This document shows positions 8,055 to 14,925 of a stretch of 17,422 nt of DNA, piece after piece. The notes under the pieces were generated by a model that was given only the letters and a program-made list of their open reading frames with translations, was not told the origin of the DNA and ran no database searches. Position 1 is the first letter of the stretch. The number at the start of each line of letters is the position of its first letter. The position numbers and the translations under genes were made by a program. This DNA comes from DATGHS01 sp035307785 (GTDB lineage: Bacteria; Planctomycetota; Planctomycetia; Gemmatales; Gemmataceae), in the NCBI GenBank assembly GCA_035307785.1, contig DATGHS010000316.1, positions 1 through 17,422 on the forward strand, read 5' to 3'.

Positions 8055-8906
8055 ATGAACCCCGACCGCACCAGGCAAATCATCACTGTAGGCCACAGTC
8101 CCGACCCCGACGACGCTTTCATGTTTTACGCGTTGGCCCACAACAAGATCGACACGGGCCGGTTTCACTTTAGACACGAATTGCAAGATATCGAAACGCT
8201 GAACGATCGCGCTATGCGCGGTGAACTCGAAGTTTCGGCCGTGAGCCTTCATGCCTATGCTTATCTCCAGGAGAAATATGCACTACTGCCTAGCGGCTGC
8301 AGCATGGGCGATAAATATGGGCCGATGGTCGTGGCCCGGCGCAAATTGAACCTTGATGAATTGAAGAACATCACGATTGCGGTGCCCGGAAGACGGACCA
8401 CCGCTTTTCTGGCGCTCCGACTTTTACTGCCGGAGAGCTTTCCGAGCGAAGTGATTCCATTTGACCAGATCATTCCGGCCGTTGCCAACGGAAAATTCGA
8501 AGCCGGTCTGATCATCCACGAAGGGCAATTGACGTTTCAGAATCAGGGCCTACAACTCATCGCGGACCTCGGCGTGTGGTGGCAAGAAAAAACCGGGCTG
8601 CCGTTGCCCCTGGGCGGCAACGTCGTGCGGCGCGACCTGGGGCCGGAAGCGATTCGCGAAATCAGCCGGCTGCTAAAGGAAAGCATTCGCTACTCGCTCG
8701 ACCACCGGAAAGAGGCCCTGGCCTACGCGCTGCAATATGCCCGCGACATGGACATCGCTCTGGCCGACCGATTCGTCGGCATGTACGTGAATGAATGGAC
8801 GCTGGACTACGGCCCGCGTGGCCGCGAAGCTGTGCAACGCTTACTAGCAGAAGGGCACCGTGCCGGGGTGATTCCGAAGCCAGTGGCTGTGGAGTTCGTG
8901 GAATAA
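8055..8906 (+). CDS. mqnD: MqnD-like 1,4-dihydroxy-6-naphthoate synthase (futalosine pathway)
   Basis: MqnD converts cyclic dehypoxanthinyl futalosine to 1,4-dihydroxy-6-naphthoate on the alternative menaquinone route. This 283-residue protein has the binding-protein-like fold signatures of the MqnA/MqnD family. These are GHSPDPDDAFMFYALAH at 13-29 (SPCPNDTFIFYAL in classical MqnD), DIETLN at 45-50, VPGRRTTAFLALRLL at 110-124, and IIHEGQLTF at 153-161 with the MqnD histidine at H155. DLGVWWQEKTGLPLPLGG is very close to other MqnD proteins, which favours MqnD over MqnA. The ATG at 8055 is preferred because AGGA lies 7 nt upstream. An upstream in-frame TTG (8016) would add 13 residues without a good ribosome site. 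bpt follows after 23 bp. Confidence 0.88.
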   Translation: MNPDRTRQIITVGHSPDPDDAFMFYALAHNKIDTGRFHFRHELQDIETLNDRAMRGELEVSAVSLHAYAYLQEKYALLPSGCSMGDKYGPMVVARRKLNLDELKNITIAVPGRRTTAFLALRLLLPESFPSEVIPFDQIIPAVANGKFEAGLIIHEGQLTFQNQGLQLIADLGVWWQEKTGLPLPLGGNVVRRDLGPEAIREISRLLKESIRYSLDHRKEALAYALQYARDMDIALADRFVGMYVNEWTLDYGPRGREAVQRLLAEGHRAGVIPKPVAVEFVE

Positions 8907-8929
8907 TACCGCTTGCGGCATTGCAGAAC

Positions 8930-9643
8930 ATGGAACTTCTCGCTCGCTTTGTCTGCCCGCCATCGGCGTGCGGCTACTTGCCAGACCGGCTCTGGCAACT
9001 CGAGTACGAGTTCGTGCGCGCTATGACAGCCGGTGAGTACGCCGAGCGCATGGCCAATGGCTGGAGGCGCTTCGGCCGGAGCCTATTCCACCCCGTTTGT
9101 CCGCATTGCCAAGCTTGCCGCACATTGCGCGTGCTGGTCGAGCAGTTTCGCCCCAACCGCAGCCAGCGCCGGGCACGGAAATTGAATGAGGGCGTTGTCC
9201 GCCTCAAGATCGGAAAGCCCAGTGCAAGCCGCGAGAAATTGGAGCTATACGATTGCTATCATGACTTCCAAAGCGAATTCAAGGGCTGGCGCGAACATGC
9301 CCCAAAGGAGATGACGGAGTATATCCAATCCTTCGTGGATAATCCATTTCCCGTGCAGGAATGGTGTTTCTATCTGGAAAAGAGGCTCATCGGTGTCGGC
9401 TATGTGGATAATCTGCCCGGCGCGATGTCTGCCATCTATTTTTATTACGACCCAAACGAACGCCATCGCTCACTGGGAACATGGAATGTGCTGAGCATGA
9501 TCGAAGTTGCCGCGATGCGCGGCATTCCACACGTGTACTTGGGCTACTATGTGGAAGGCTGTGCGTCGCTTGAATACAAGGCGAACTTCGCGCCCAATCA
9601 GGTTCGCGAACCGAATGGCGATTGGCGCGATTTTCGGATCTAA
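8930..9643 (+). CDS. bpt: Leucyl/arginyl-tRNA-protein transferase, Bpt type
   Basis: Bacterial ATE-fold transferases of this type add Leu from Leu-tRNA to N-terminal Asp or Glu, which marks proteins for ClpS/ClpAP degradation. The 237 residues match the family. The ATE N-domain has CGYLPDRLW from C14 and the cysteine cluster CPHCQAC (C57, C60, C63) with TLRVLVEQFRPNRSQRR. The C-domain (about 105-230) has WCFYLEKRLIGVGYVDNLP, AIYFYYDP, GTWNVLSMIE and YLGYYVEGCASLEYKANFAP. The frame is open further upstream, inside mqnD, but the ATG at 8930 starts right at the conserved domain. The start has no obvious Shine-Dalgarno and may rely on coupling to mqnD 23 bp upstream. Leu versus Arg specificity cannot be decided from sequence alone, though bacterial members are mostly leucyltransferases. 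Confidence 0.93.
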   Translation: MELLARFVCPPSACGYLPDRLWQLEYEFVRAMTAGEYAERMANGWRRFGRSLFHPVCPHCQACRTLRVLVEQFRPNRSQRRARKLNEGVVRLKIGKPSASREKLELYDCYHDFQSEFKGWREHAPKEMTEYIQSFVDNPFPVQEWCFYLEKRLIGVGYVDNLPGAMSAIYFYYDPNERHRSLGTWNVLSMIEVAAMRGIPHVYLGYYVEGCASLEYKANFAPNQVREPNGDWRDFRI

Positions 9644-9686
9644 CTTGCTAACCTGCCGCTTCCATTCCCTCTTTCTCTGCGGATCG

Positions 9687-12140
9687 TTACTTCTTTTTCG
9701 GAGCCGAAAACCCTTCGAACACATTCTCGCGTTCGAGCGGTAACTGAAAGGCGTCGGCCACGCGGGTCATGTAGTGACAGCGGCACGCCCACCAGATCAC
9801 ATCAAACATGCGCTCGGCGCCGAATTGCCGGCGCAGTTCCGCGACGTCGGCATCGTTGATTGATGCTGGTTCTTGTGACATCTTCTTGGCGTAAGCAAAG
9901 GCCGCTTGCTCCTGTGGCGAAAACGACGACCAGTCCCCGCTGGCCAAGTTCTTTTCCCGTTCGCTGATTTGCTTCTCATCCAGGCCCGCGACCGCGAGCA
10001 ACATTTCGCAGTGGCCCATTCAGTAGAAGCACTGCAGCGACCGCGTGACCACCCAGAACAGGCTCTCCTCGAAAACGCGGTCCTGTTGCGACTCTTCCCC
10101 AAAATTCCGAGTGCACAGCGTCCAGGCGGAAGCCAGCTCCGGTTGGTAGCCGAGGCAGACCAGGCTCCAGCGAATCTTCAGTTCGTGGTCCTTTGGGTAA
10201 GTGGGCGGCAGATATTTCTTCACCGACTCGAACGTCGGCACTGGAATCCGTGGTTCCCGGGCCCGCTGCTCGGTCAGCAGTTTTTGCAGCGAGCCGTAGT
10301 CCACCTTGCCCCACTCCGGAGCGCCGGTTCGCGTTGGCTTCGAGCCATTGGCCGGCTTCGGCGACGTTCGTTTGGGTGCTTCCGCTCCGCCGGCCCATGG
10401 CCTCGGGAACTGCACTGCCAGCGGCGGTAATGGCCCGCCTTTCTCCACGTTCAAGCCAAGTGTGAGCAGCAACCGGTCCTGGAAATTCGCATAGGCCAAC
10501 AACTGCACCATGGCCACGACCTTGGCGTCGCCGTATTCTTCGCGCAGGGTGGCCACTTCTTCATCCGATACCTTGTACGCTTCCTTCGTCAGCTTCCGGG
10601 CGAAGGTCAGCGCATTTTTTTCCTCCGCGGGCCATTGCTTTGCCTCGCCTTTCAAGACCGCGATCTCCGCTTCCGTCCCACCCGCGCGGCGAAAGTCGGC
10701 CAACGCGTACGCTTCGCCGTACGGGCTGCGGTTGGCATTCGCCGCCACCCAGCGCATCTCCGCTCGCAGCTTGGGATCGAGCGGGCTTTTGGCACGATGC
10801 GAGTAATCCAGTTCCAGCATGGCTGCGGTCGTGCGCGGCATGGGGGCGGCCAGCGCTCGCGCCCAAATCGGCAGCGGCGTGCCGGCCGACGGTGCTTCGG
10901 TTTTGGACGCGGTCTGCGGCAACTTGGCCCACGCCTCGGCATTGGAAAGCACCGGCACACGAGTAAGTTCCTTCTTCGAGGCCGGCGGGATTTCTTCGAG
11001 TTGATTCATGATGATGGCTTGCTCCAGTTCGCCGGGCGTGAAACCGAATGGCCCCCGGCCGCCCTTGTAGGCGATGCGGCCGTGCTTGTCGATGAGGTAC
11101 AGCCGATCCGGCATCCCGCTATAGAGATGGCCGACACGATCATCGATCTCGTCCACGACGAGCGGTATCGTCATGTTCAGGGTTGAACAGCACTTCGCGG
11201 CAATCTCTTCGCGGCCGATCTTCGTGAGCGGCTGCGCGAAGCTCACGCCGACATTGTCGTTCGACTTCATCCGCCAGCCGTCGGTGGGGTGTGCCTCACG
11301 AACATATACCCCCAGGAATTCCACGCGGTCGCCGTAGCGTGCCTTCAATTCCTCGATAGACCCAAACTGGGCCCGATACGGCCCTCAGGTAAAGCTGCCA
11401 AAGACCAGCACCACCGGCTTTTTGCCGAAGAACTGCGACAGGGTAATCGTCTTCAACTTGTCACTGGTTTTCAGCGTGAAATCCGGCGCCTTGTCGCCGA
11501 CTTTTGGGCCTTCGCACGCTGAGCCGAGTTCACCCTGGAAGAGCCCTTTCAGCAGCGTAGCCTTCGAAGGAATGTCGGGAAGGCTGAATTGCGCCGGCGG
11601 AGGCGTGGGGTTCAGCAAGGCGCGAGCGTCATCGGCATTCAAATAGGTCTTTCCTTGCGCGAGCTTGTCGAACAGTTCGTTCCACTCCTCGCGAGTAAGC
11701 TTCTTATCATTGTTCGGATCCACCATCCGCAGCCATTGGTACGCGTAGTTCATCTGCTTCACGTAGGCCGACCTGCTTGACCAGTCCAAATCGTCTTCGG
11801 AAATGACGCCGTTGCGGTCACGATCCAGCCGCATGAAGAGCGCTTTCGGCCCGGTCCAGTCCTCTTCCTTGATCTTGCCCTTCTTCTTCACATCGTAGCG
11901 CTCGGCCAGCCATTTCCAGGTATAACGGCTCTCCGACGGCTTGAACCAGCCGTCACCTTGGCCCATCATCGAACCGGACAGGATGGCCTTCAGCATCAGC
12001 GCAAATTCCGACTCCTTCGCATCGCGACGAACGTCCCGAAGGAGCCGATAAAAGAGGACATCGTCCGGCGGACTTTCGGCCCGGACTATGCTGCACGGAA
12101 GCAAGAATAACAGGAGGATAATCAACCAACGAGAGCGCAT
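9687..12140 (-). CDS. Exported selenoprotein with two Sec: EF-hand, deiodinase-like and AhpD/CMD domains
   Basis: One frame of 817 codons runs from an ATG at 12140 (GGAG 7 nt upstream) to TAA at 9687, broken only by UGA at codons 252 and 707. The domains in order are: signal peptide (1-21); EF-hands with canonical loops D106-D117 and D141-E152 and a degenerate one at 83-94; a thioredoxin-fold deiodinase-like domain (about 214-378) with VLVFGSFT-U252-GPYRAQF, EFLGVYVREAHPTDGW (274-289) and PDRLYLIDKHGRIAYKGGRGP; a CMD-like domain (about 430-565) with SPYG (472-475) in the CxxC slot; a Pro-rich linker; and a second CMD domain (about 655-817) with C704-F-Y-U707-M-G-H-C711. Vertebrate deiodinases have Sec in the equivalent FGSCTU site, and AhpD has CxxC. 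Both UGAs replace catalytic cysteines, so recoding is far likelier than decay. Thiol- or peroxide-linked redox work outside the cytoplasm is inferred and the substrate is unknown. Conventional calling would give three fragments (11385-12140, 10020-11348, 9687-10019). The gene is divergent from a Ser/Thr kinase. Confidence 0.88.
9988..10015 (-). promoter_or_regulatory. Candidate SECIS hairpin after UGA 707
   Basis: Starting 8 nt after the UGA, ACUGCGA (10012-10006) pairs with UCGCGGU (9997-9991) over 7 bp, including one U.G, around the 8-nt loop AAUGUUGC. Beyond a C-C mismatch two more G-C pairs extend the stem to 10015/9988. The loop starts 15 nt after UGA and contains a G at 18 nt, within the range reported for bacterial SECIS elements. 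Sequence similarity to the first candidate is low, which is normal for bacterial SECIS. Confidence 0.5.
10020..10022 (-). other. In-frame UGA read as selenocysteine 707 (CxxU of the CMD domain)
   Basis: Codons ...CAG TGC TTC TAC TGA ATG GGC CAC TGC... give QCFY-U-MGHC. The spacing Cys-x-x-UGA reproduces the CxxC redox pair of AhpD-like proteins, with a His three residues on. Downstream residues (EMLLAVAGL, then an alpha-helical segment ending in AFQLPLERENVFEGF) complete the CMD domain in the same frame. An ATG directly follows the UGA, but it would start inside the catalytic helix. Confidence 0.88.
11359..11384 (-). promoter_or_regulatory. Candidate SECIS hairpin after UGA 252
   Basis: Two alternative hairpins start right after the UGA. 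The first is GGGCC-GUAUCG-GGCCC, immediately adjacent to it. The second is GGCCCA-GUU-UGGGUC (11373-11359), whose loop begins 18 nt after UGA with a G. Bacterial SECIS elements sit inside the coding region with the apical loop roughly 16-37 nt downstream and usually a G at the loop start, so the second fold fits better. They share one arm and exclude each other. Confidence 0.45.
11385..11387 (-). other. In-frame UGA read as selenocysteine 252 (deiodinase-like site)
   Basis: Codons ...TTT GGC AGC TTT ACC TGA GGG CCG... give FGSFT-U-GPYR. In deiodinases the same place reads FGSCTU followed by PP or PS. The homology to deiodinases continues without a frame change on the far side (EAHPTDGW, then DRLYLI), so the ribosome must read through UGA for a working domain. 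Confidence 0.88.
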
Positions 12141-12303
12141 GATAATTCTCCAAGAGGTTGAGAACCATCATGGCAAAAGCGATCTTTACAATCAATAACC
12201 GAGAGAAAAAAAACGCGACCGCAAAGGGGAGGCTGAGTTTACGTTTTGGAAGTGATATTTCGTTGCCAAGCGATTCGCCAGCTTGCAACATAGAACTTGT
12301 GGT

Positions 12304-12338
12304 GTTTGCAAACGGACAAGATTGGAATCTTGTCCTAC
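12304..12338. repeat. Palindrome plus hairpin repeat in the kinase leader
   Basis: A perfect 10-bp palindrome GTTTGCAAAC (12304-12313) directly abuts a perfect hairpin, GGACAAGATT-GG-AATCTTGTCC (12314-12335), followed by TAC. Read on the minus strand the hairpin begins GTAGGACAAGATT, which has the same GTAGG head as the repeats at 2196 and 5551 but different, mutually compensating arm bases. It ends 3 nt before the Shine-Dalgarno of the kinase gene, so it may affect translation start, or the palindrome may bind a regulator. Confidence 0.7.
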
Positions 12339-12344
12339 GGGGAG
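12339..12344 (+). promoter_or_regulatory. Shine-Dalgarno that selects a GTG start for the kinase
   Basis: GGGGAG lies 6 nt before GTG at 12351. The upstream in-frame TTG (12297) would add 18 residues encoded by the palindromic leader and has no ribosome site, so GTG is preferred. Confidence 0.7.
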
Positions 12345-12350
12345 TTCGTT

Positions 12351-14222
12351 GTGCCATCGACCGGGGCTGATCCGATTGGGCGTGTGTTGGCGAGTCGCTA
12401 CCGGGTCGTGGACCGACTCGGGGCGGGCGGCATGGCGGTCGTCTTTCGGGCCATGGACGAGCGGCTGAAGGCCGACGTCGTGCTGAAGATGCCGCTGCCC
12501 AATGCACTGGCCGCCCCGGATTTTCGGCCACGTTTTGAGCGCGAGATTCGTTCGCTCGTACACCTTCGCCATCCGCATGTCGTGGACATTTTGGATATTG
12601 GTGACGATGAGGGCATGCCCTTCGCCGTGATGCCGTTTCTGGCGGGCGGCAATCTGAACGATCGCCAGGCGCGTGGCAAAATGGGCGAGTCGCTGCCAGT
12701 AAAGCCTGCCAGCCTGCGCGACTGGCTGCCGCATGTGGCCGCAGCGCTCGACCACGTCCACCAACAGGGTTATTTGCACCGCGATGTCAAGCCGGCCAAC
12801 ATTCTCTTCGATCAGCATGGCAATGCCTTTCTGAGCGACTTCGGCATTGTGAAAGCCCTGGCGGCCAACCCGCGCAAGAACCAGGCGAATTGCGAACTTA
12901 CCGAGCCAGGCACGATTTTGGGCACGCCGGAGTACATGGCCCCGGAGATGATTCGGGGCGAAAAAGTGGATGGCCGGGCCGATCAATTTGGCCTGGCCGT
13001 TACGGTCTATGAAATGCTGGCAGCGCGGGTTCCCGTGAAAGGCTCGTCGGTGGCCGACGTGATGGTGAACCGCGCCCGGCATCCGGCCGTGCCCATTCAC
13101 ACATTGAATCCGGGCTTGTCGCCGGCGATTTCGACGGCTCTCGCTCGAGCGCTGGCCGATGATCCCAAGGCCCGTTTTCCAGATTGCGGCAGCTTCGCCA
13201 ATGCGGTGCTGACGGCGCTGGATGAGCCGGTGCCCGGCACGCCGCCGACGCCACCGGCCATTCATTGTCCGCGTTGCCGCAAAGCCTTCCGCTGGAGCGC
13301 GGAAAAGGCCGGAGCGAAAGTCCGCTGTAGCGGGTGTCACACGACTTTTGTGGTGCCGGGCGACCCCACCCGAGCCGCGGGGCAGCAATCAAGCGACGAG
13401 CCGACAGAAGCGTACCCAAAGCCGAGGCCCAGCAGAAAAGGCCTGTGGATCATTCTTGGCATTGGAGTCGGCTGCGCAGTGCTCGCGGCCATCGCCGGCC
13501 TGATTGTGTTGGCGGCGTTCGGAGCGCTTTGGTTCGGCAGCATGCGCACTCCCCGTGCCGACGAACCAACAAACCCGGAAGTTGCCGTGATAGGCCGATC
13601 AGGTGCCTCAACTCGCGTTGCCGGGCCGCCACGCGAGCTGGTCCTGGAAGACAATTGCGACAGCAAAGAAACCAGCAAGATCAAATTCGGCGGCACGACC
13701 GATGACCGCGTCTACAAAGGCGGGACCGTTACGGCCGGCAGCCTTAGTCTCGCAGTCCTGGATCCGGGTGATTACGAATGCGAAATTCGCGCCCGGCTAG
13801 TCCCTTCCAAGACCGCCAACGCCCTTCACTTCCGCTTCTCGTTCGAAAACGACGATCGCAAGGCCGCGATCAGCCGCGATGTGCTCGTTTGGACCACCGA
13901 CGCCAATGGAGTTTCGCGCGTCGATCGAGAGACCTGGCTGCCCACGGCAAACGGTAGCCACAACGACCGTGACATACCGATCTGGACTGACAGCAAGAGG
14001 TCGTTCAATCCCAATGAGTTCAATACGCTCCGGTTCACCATGCGCGGCCAGAAAGCAACCTTTGCTATTAATGACCAGAAAATTCAAGAGGTGCTGGCGC
14101 CTCTCACCGGCCGCACCGGCAAAGCAGACGAGAAAGGCAAGTTCCGTTTTTTCCTGAGTGCCACGACGAAACAGAAGGTGGAACTGGATCACGTGAAAGT
14201 GTGGCGGCTGGATGGGCAGTGA
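12351..14222 (+). CDS. Transmembrane Ser/Thr protein kinase with zinc motif and extracytoplasmic sensor domain
   Basis: This 623-residue Hanks-type kinase has an N-terminal catalytic domain (about 18-290). It has the P-loop LGAGGMAVVF at 23-32, ATP-anchoring K46 in VVLKM, catalytic loop HRDVKPAN at 143-150 (D145), DFG at 163-165 and APE at 197-199, so it should be active. Next comes a small zinc motif with CPRC and CSGC (C306, C309, C326, C329), common in planctomycete kinases, then a Pro-rich stretch and one transmembrane helix (about 364-396). Residues about 427-623 are a beta-rich outer domain (WLPTANGSHNDRDIPIW, then ELDHVKVWRLDGQ) resembling LamG/concanavalin-like folds, possibly ligand-sensing. 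Targets are unknown. It is divergent from the selenoprotein gene with 210 bp between starts, so shared regulation is possible but unproven. Confidence 0.93.
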   Translation: MPSTGADPIGRVLASRYRVVDRLGAGGMAVVFRAMDERLKADVVLKMPLPNALAAPDFRPRFEREIRSLVHLRHPHVVDILDIGDDEGMPFAVMPFLAGGNLNDRQARGKMGESLPVKPASLRDWLPHVAAALDHVHQQGYLHRDVKPANILFDQHGNAFLSDFGIVKALAANPRKNQANCELTEPGTILGTPEYMAPEMIRGEKVDGRADQFGLAVTVYEMLAARVPVKGSSVADVMVNRARHPAVPIHTLNPGLSPAISTALARALADDPKARFPDCGSFANAVLTALDEPVPGTPPTPPAIHCPRCRKAFRWSAEKAGAKVRCSGCHTTFVVPGDPTRAAGQQSSDEPTEAYPKPRPSRKGLWIILGIGVGCAVLAAIAGLIVLAAFGALWFGSMRTPRADEPTNPEVAVIGRSGASTRVAGPPRELVLEDNCDSKETSKIKFGGTTDDRVYKGGTVTAGSLSLAVLDPGDYECEIRARLVPSKTANALHFRFSFENDDRKAAISRDVLVWTTDANGVSRVDRETWLPTANGSHNDRDIPIWTDSKRSFNPNEFNTLRFTMRGQKATFAINDQKIQEVLAPLTGRTGKADEKGKFRFFLSATTKQKVELDHVKVWRLDGQ

Positions 14223-14294
14223 TGCCGGCCCCCTTGTGGCCTGAATTGACGCGAACCACACCGAAGCGTTAGGATGGATTCGAGGAGACACCCC

Positions 14295-14558
14295 ATGATT
14301 GAATTGACGAAAGAGCAACGCGAAGCAGCGACCGAACATCCGAACGATCCGCTTGAGTTGGTGGATCCGGAAACGCTCCAAACGTATGTGCTGTTGCGAA
14401 AGGATCGGTATCGGCAATTAGAACAAAGAGATAATGACGAAGCCGTTGCTGCCGTTCGAGAAGCCTATCCGCTGATGGATGAAATCGCCGCCAAGGCCGG
14501 TTGGGCTGACCCCGCCATGGACATTTATGACGACCTTGCTGCAAAGGACGGAACATGA
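14295..14558 (+). CDS. Probable antitoxin partner of MazF-like toxin
   Basis: This 87-residue acidic protein contains DPLELVDPETLQTYVLLRKDRYRQLEQ (about 16-42), a pattern seen in small proteins encoded just ahead of MazF/PemK genes in planctomycetes and cyanobacteria. The C-terminal half (EAVAAVREAYPLMDEIAAKAGWADP) is helical and would suit toxin binding. I do not see a classic AbrB/MazE DNA-binding motif, although the N-terminal part might form a small beta-fold. GAGGAGA lies 6 nt before the ATG. An earlier in-frame start at 14274 lacks a ribosome site. The gene overlaps the toxin by 4 bp (ATGA), the usual antitoxin-first order. The role is inferred mainly from context. Confidence 0.75.
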   Translation: MIELTKEQREAATEHPNDPLELVDPETLQTYVLLRKDRYRQLEQRDNDEAVAAVREAYPLMDEIAAKAGWADPAMDIYDDLAAKDGT

Positions 14559-14917
14559 AGCGCGGCGATGTCGTGATCGTGGATTGGCCCCTATTTCGCC
14601 CACTAAGTACCGGTCAAAAATCCAAACCGCGTCCTGCTTTGATCATCCAAAATGACGTTGACAACGCTCGCCTGACAAACACTATCCTGGCCATCATCAC
14701 CAGTGTAACGCGACGTTCAATGGAACCAACTCAATTGCTTATCAATACTGCAACACCGGAAGGTAAGCAACCAGGACTGCGGCAGGACTCAGTCGTGAAC
14801 TGCGTCAATTTACTTACCATTGAGCAGTCCAAGATTCTTCATATTATTGGAAGTTTCCCTCCCACTTTAATGCAGCAAGTTGATGACTGCCTGAAGACGG
14901 CGCTTGAGTTACCGTAG
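14555..14917 (+). CDS. mazF: MazF/PemK-family toxin endoribonuclease
   Basis: MazF-type toxins cut mRNA at short sequences when the antitoxin is lost. The 120 residues show the family pattern. MKRGDVVIVDWP at the start is followed by GQKSKPRPALIIQND (conserved Arg in the KPRPALI segment), TILAIITSVTRR near 42-53, and GLRQDSVVNCVNLLTIEQSKI near 73-93 with the usual Ser/Thr region. AAAGGA lies 6 nt before the ATG, and translation is probably coupled to the antitoxin through the ATGA overlap. It is convergent with gnd with only 8 bp between the two stop codons. Confidence 0.88.
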   Translation: MKRGDVVIVDWPLFRPLSTGQKSKPRPALIIQNDVDNARLTNTILAIITSVTRRSMEPTQLLINTATPEGKQPGLRQDSVVNCVNLLTIEQSKILHIIGSFPPTLMQQVDDCLKTALELP

Positions 14918-14925
14918 CACGTTCC

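Noticed and set aside
8795..8929. Upstream extension of bpt inside mqnD
   Set aside because: The extra 45 residues overlap mqnD codons and are not part of the transferase fold. ATG 8930 begins at the conserved domain.
10635..11186. 183-codon plus-strand frame
   Set aside because: It is antisense to the selenoprotein gene and contains no motifs.
9687..12140. Pseudogene or three separate genes (11385-12140, 10020-11348, 9687-10019)
   Set aside because: Domains run unbroken across both UGAs in one phase, and both UGAs sit on redox-active positions. The second and third fragments would begin inside folded domains without ribosome sites.
12158..12370. 70-codon plus-strand frame in the divergent region
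   Set aside because: No ribosome site or family resemblance. It crosses the palindromic leader and overlaps the kinase start in another frame.
12192..13388. Long 398-codon minus-strand frame
   Set aside because: It is antisense to the kinase catalytic domain, which has every expected motif. The frame has no recognisable domain and is a high-GC shadow.
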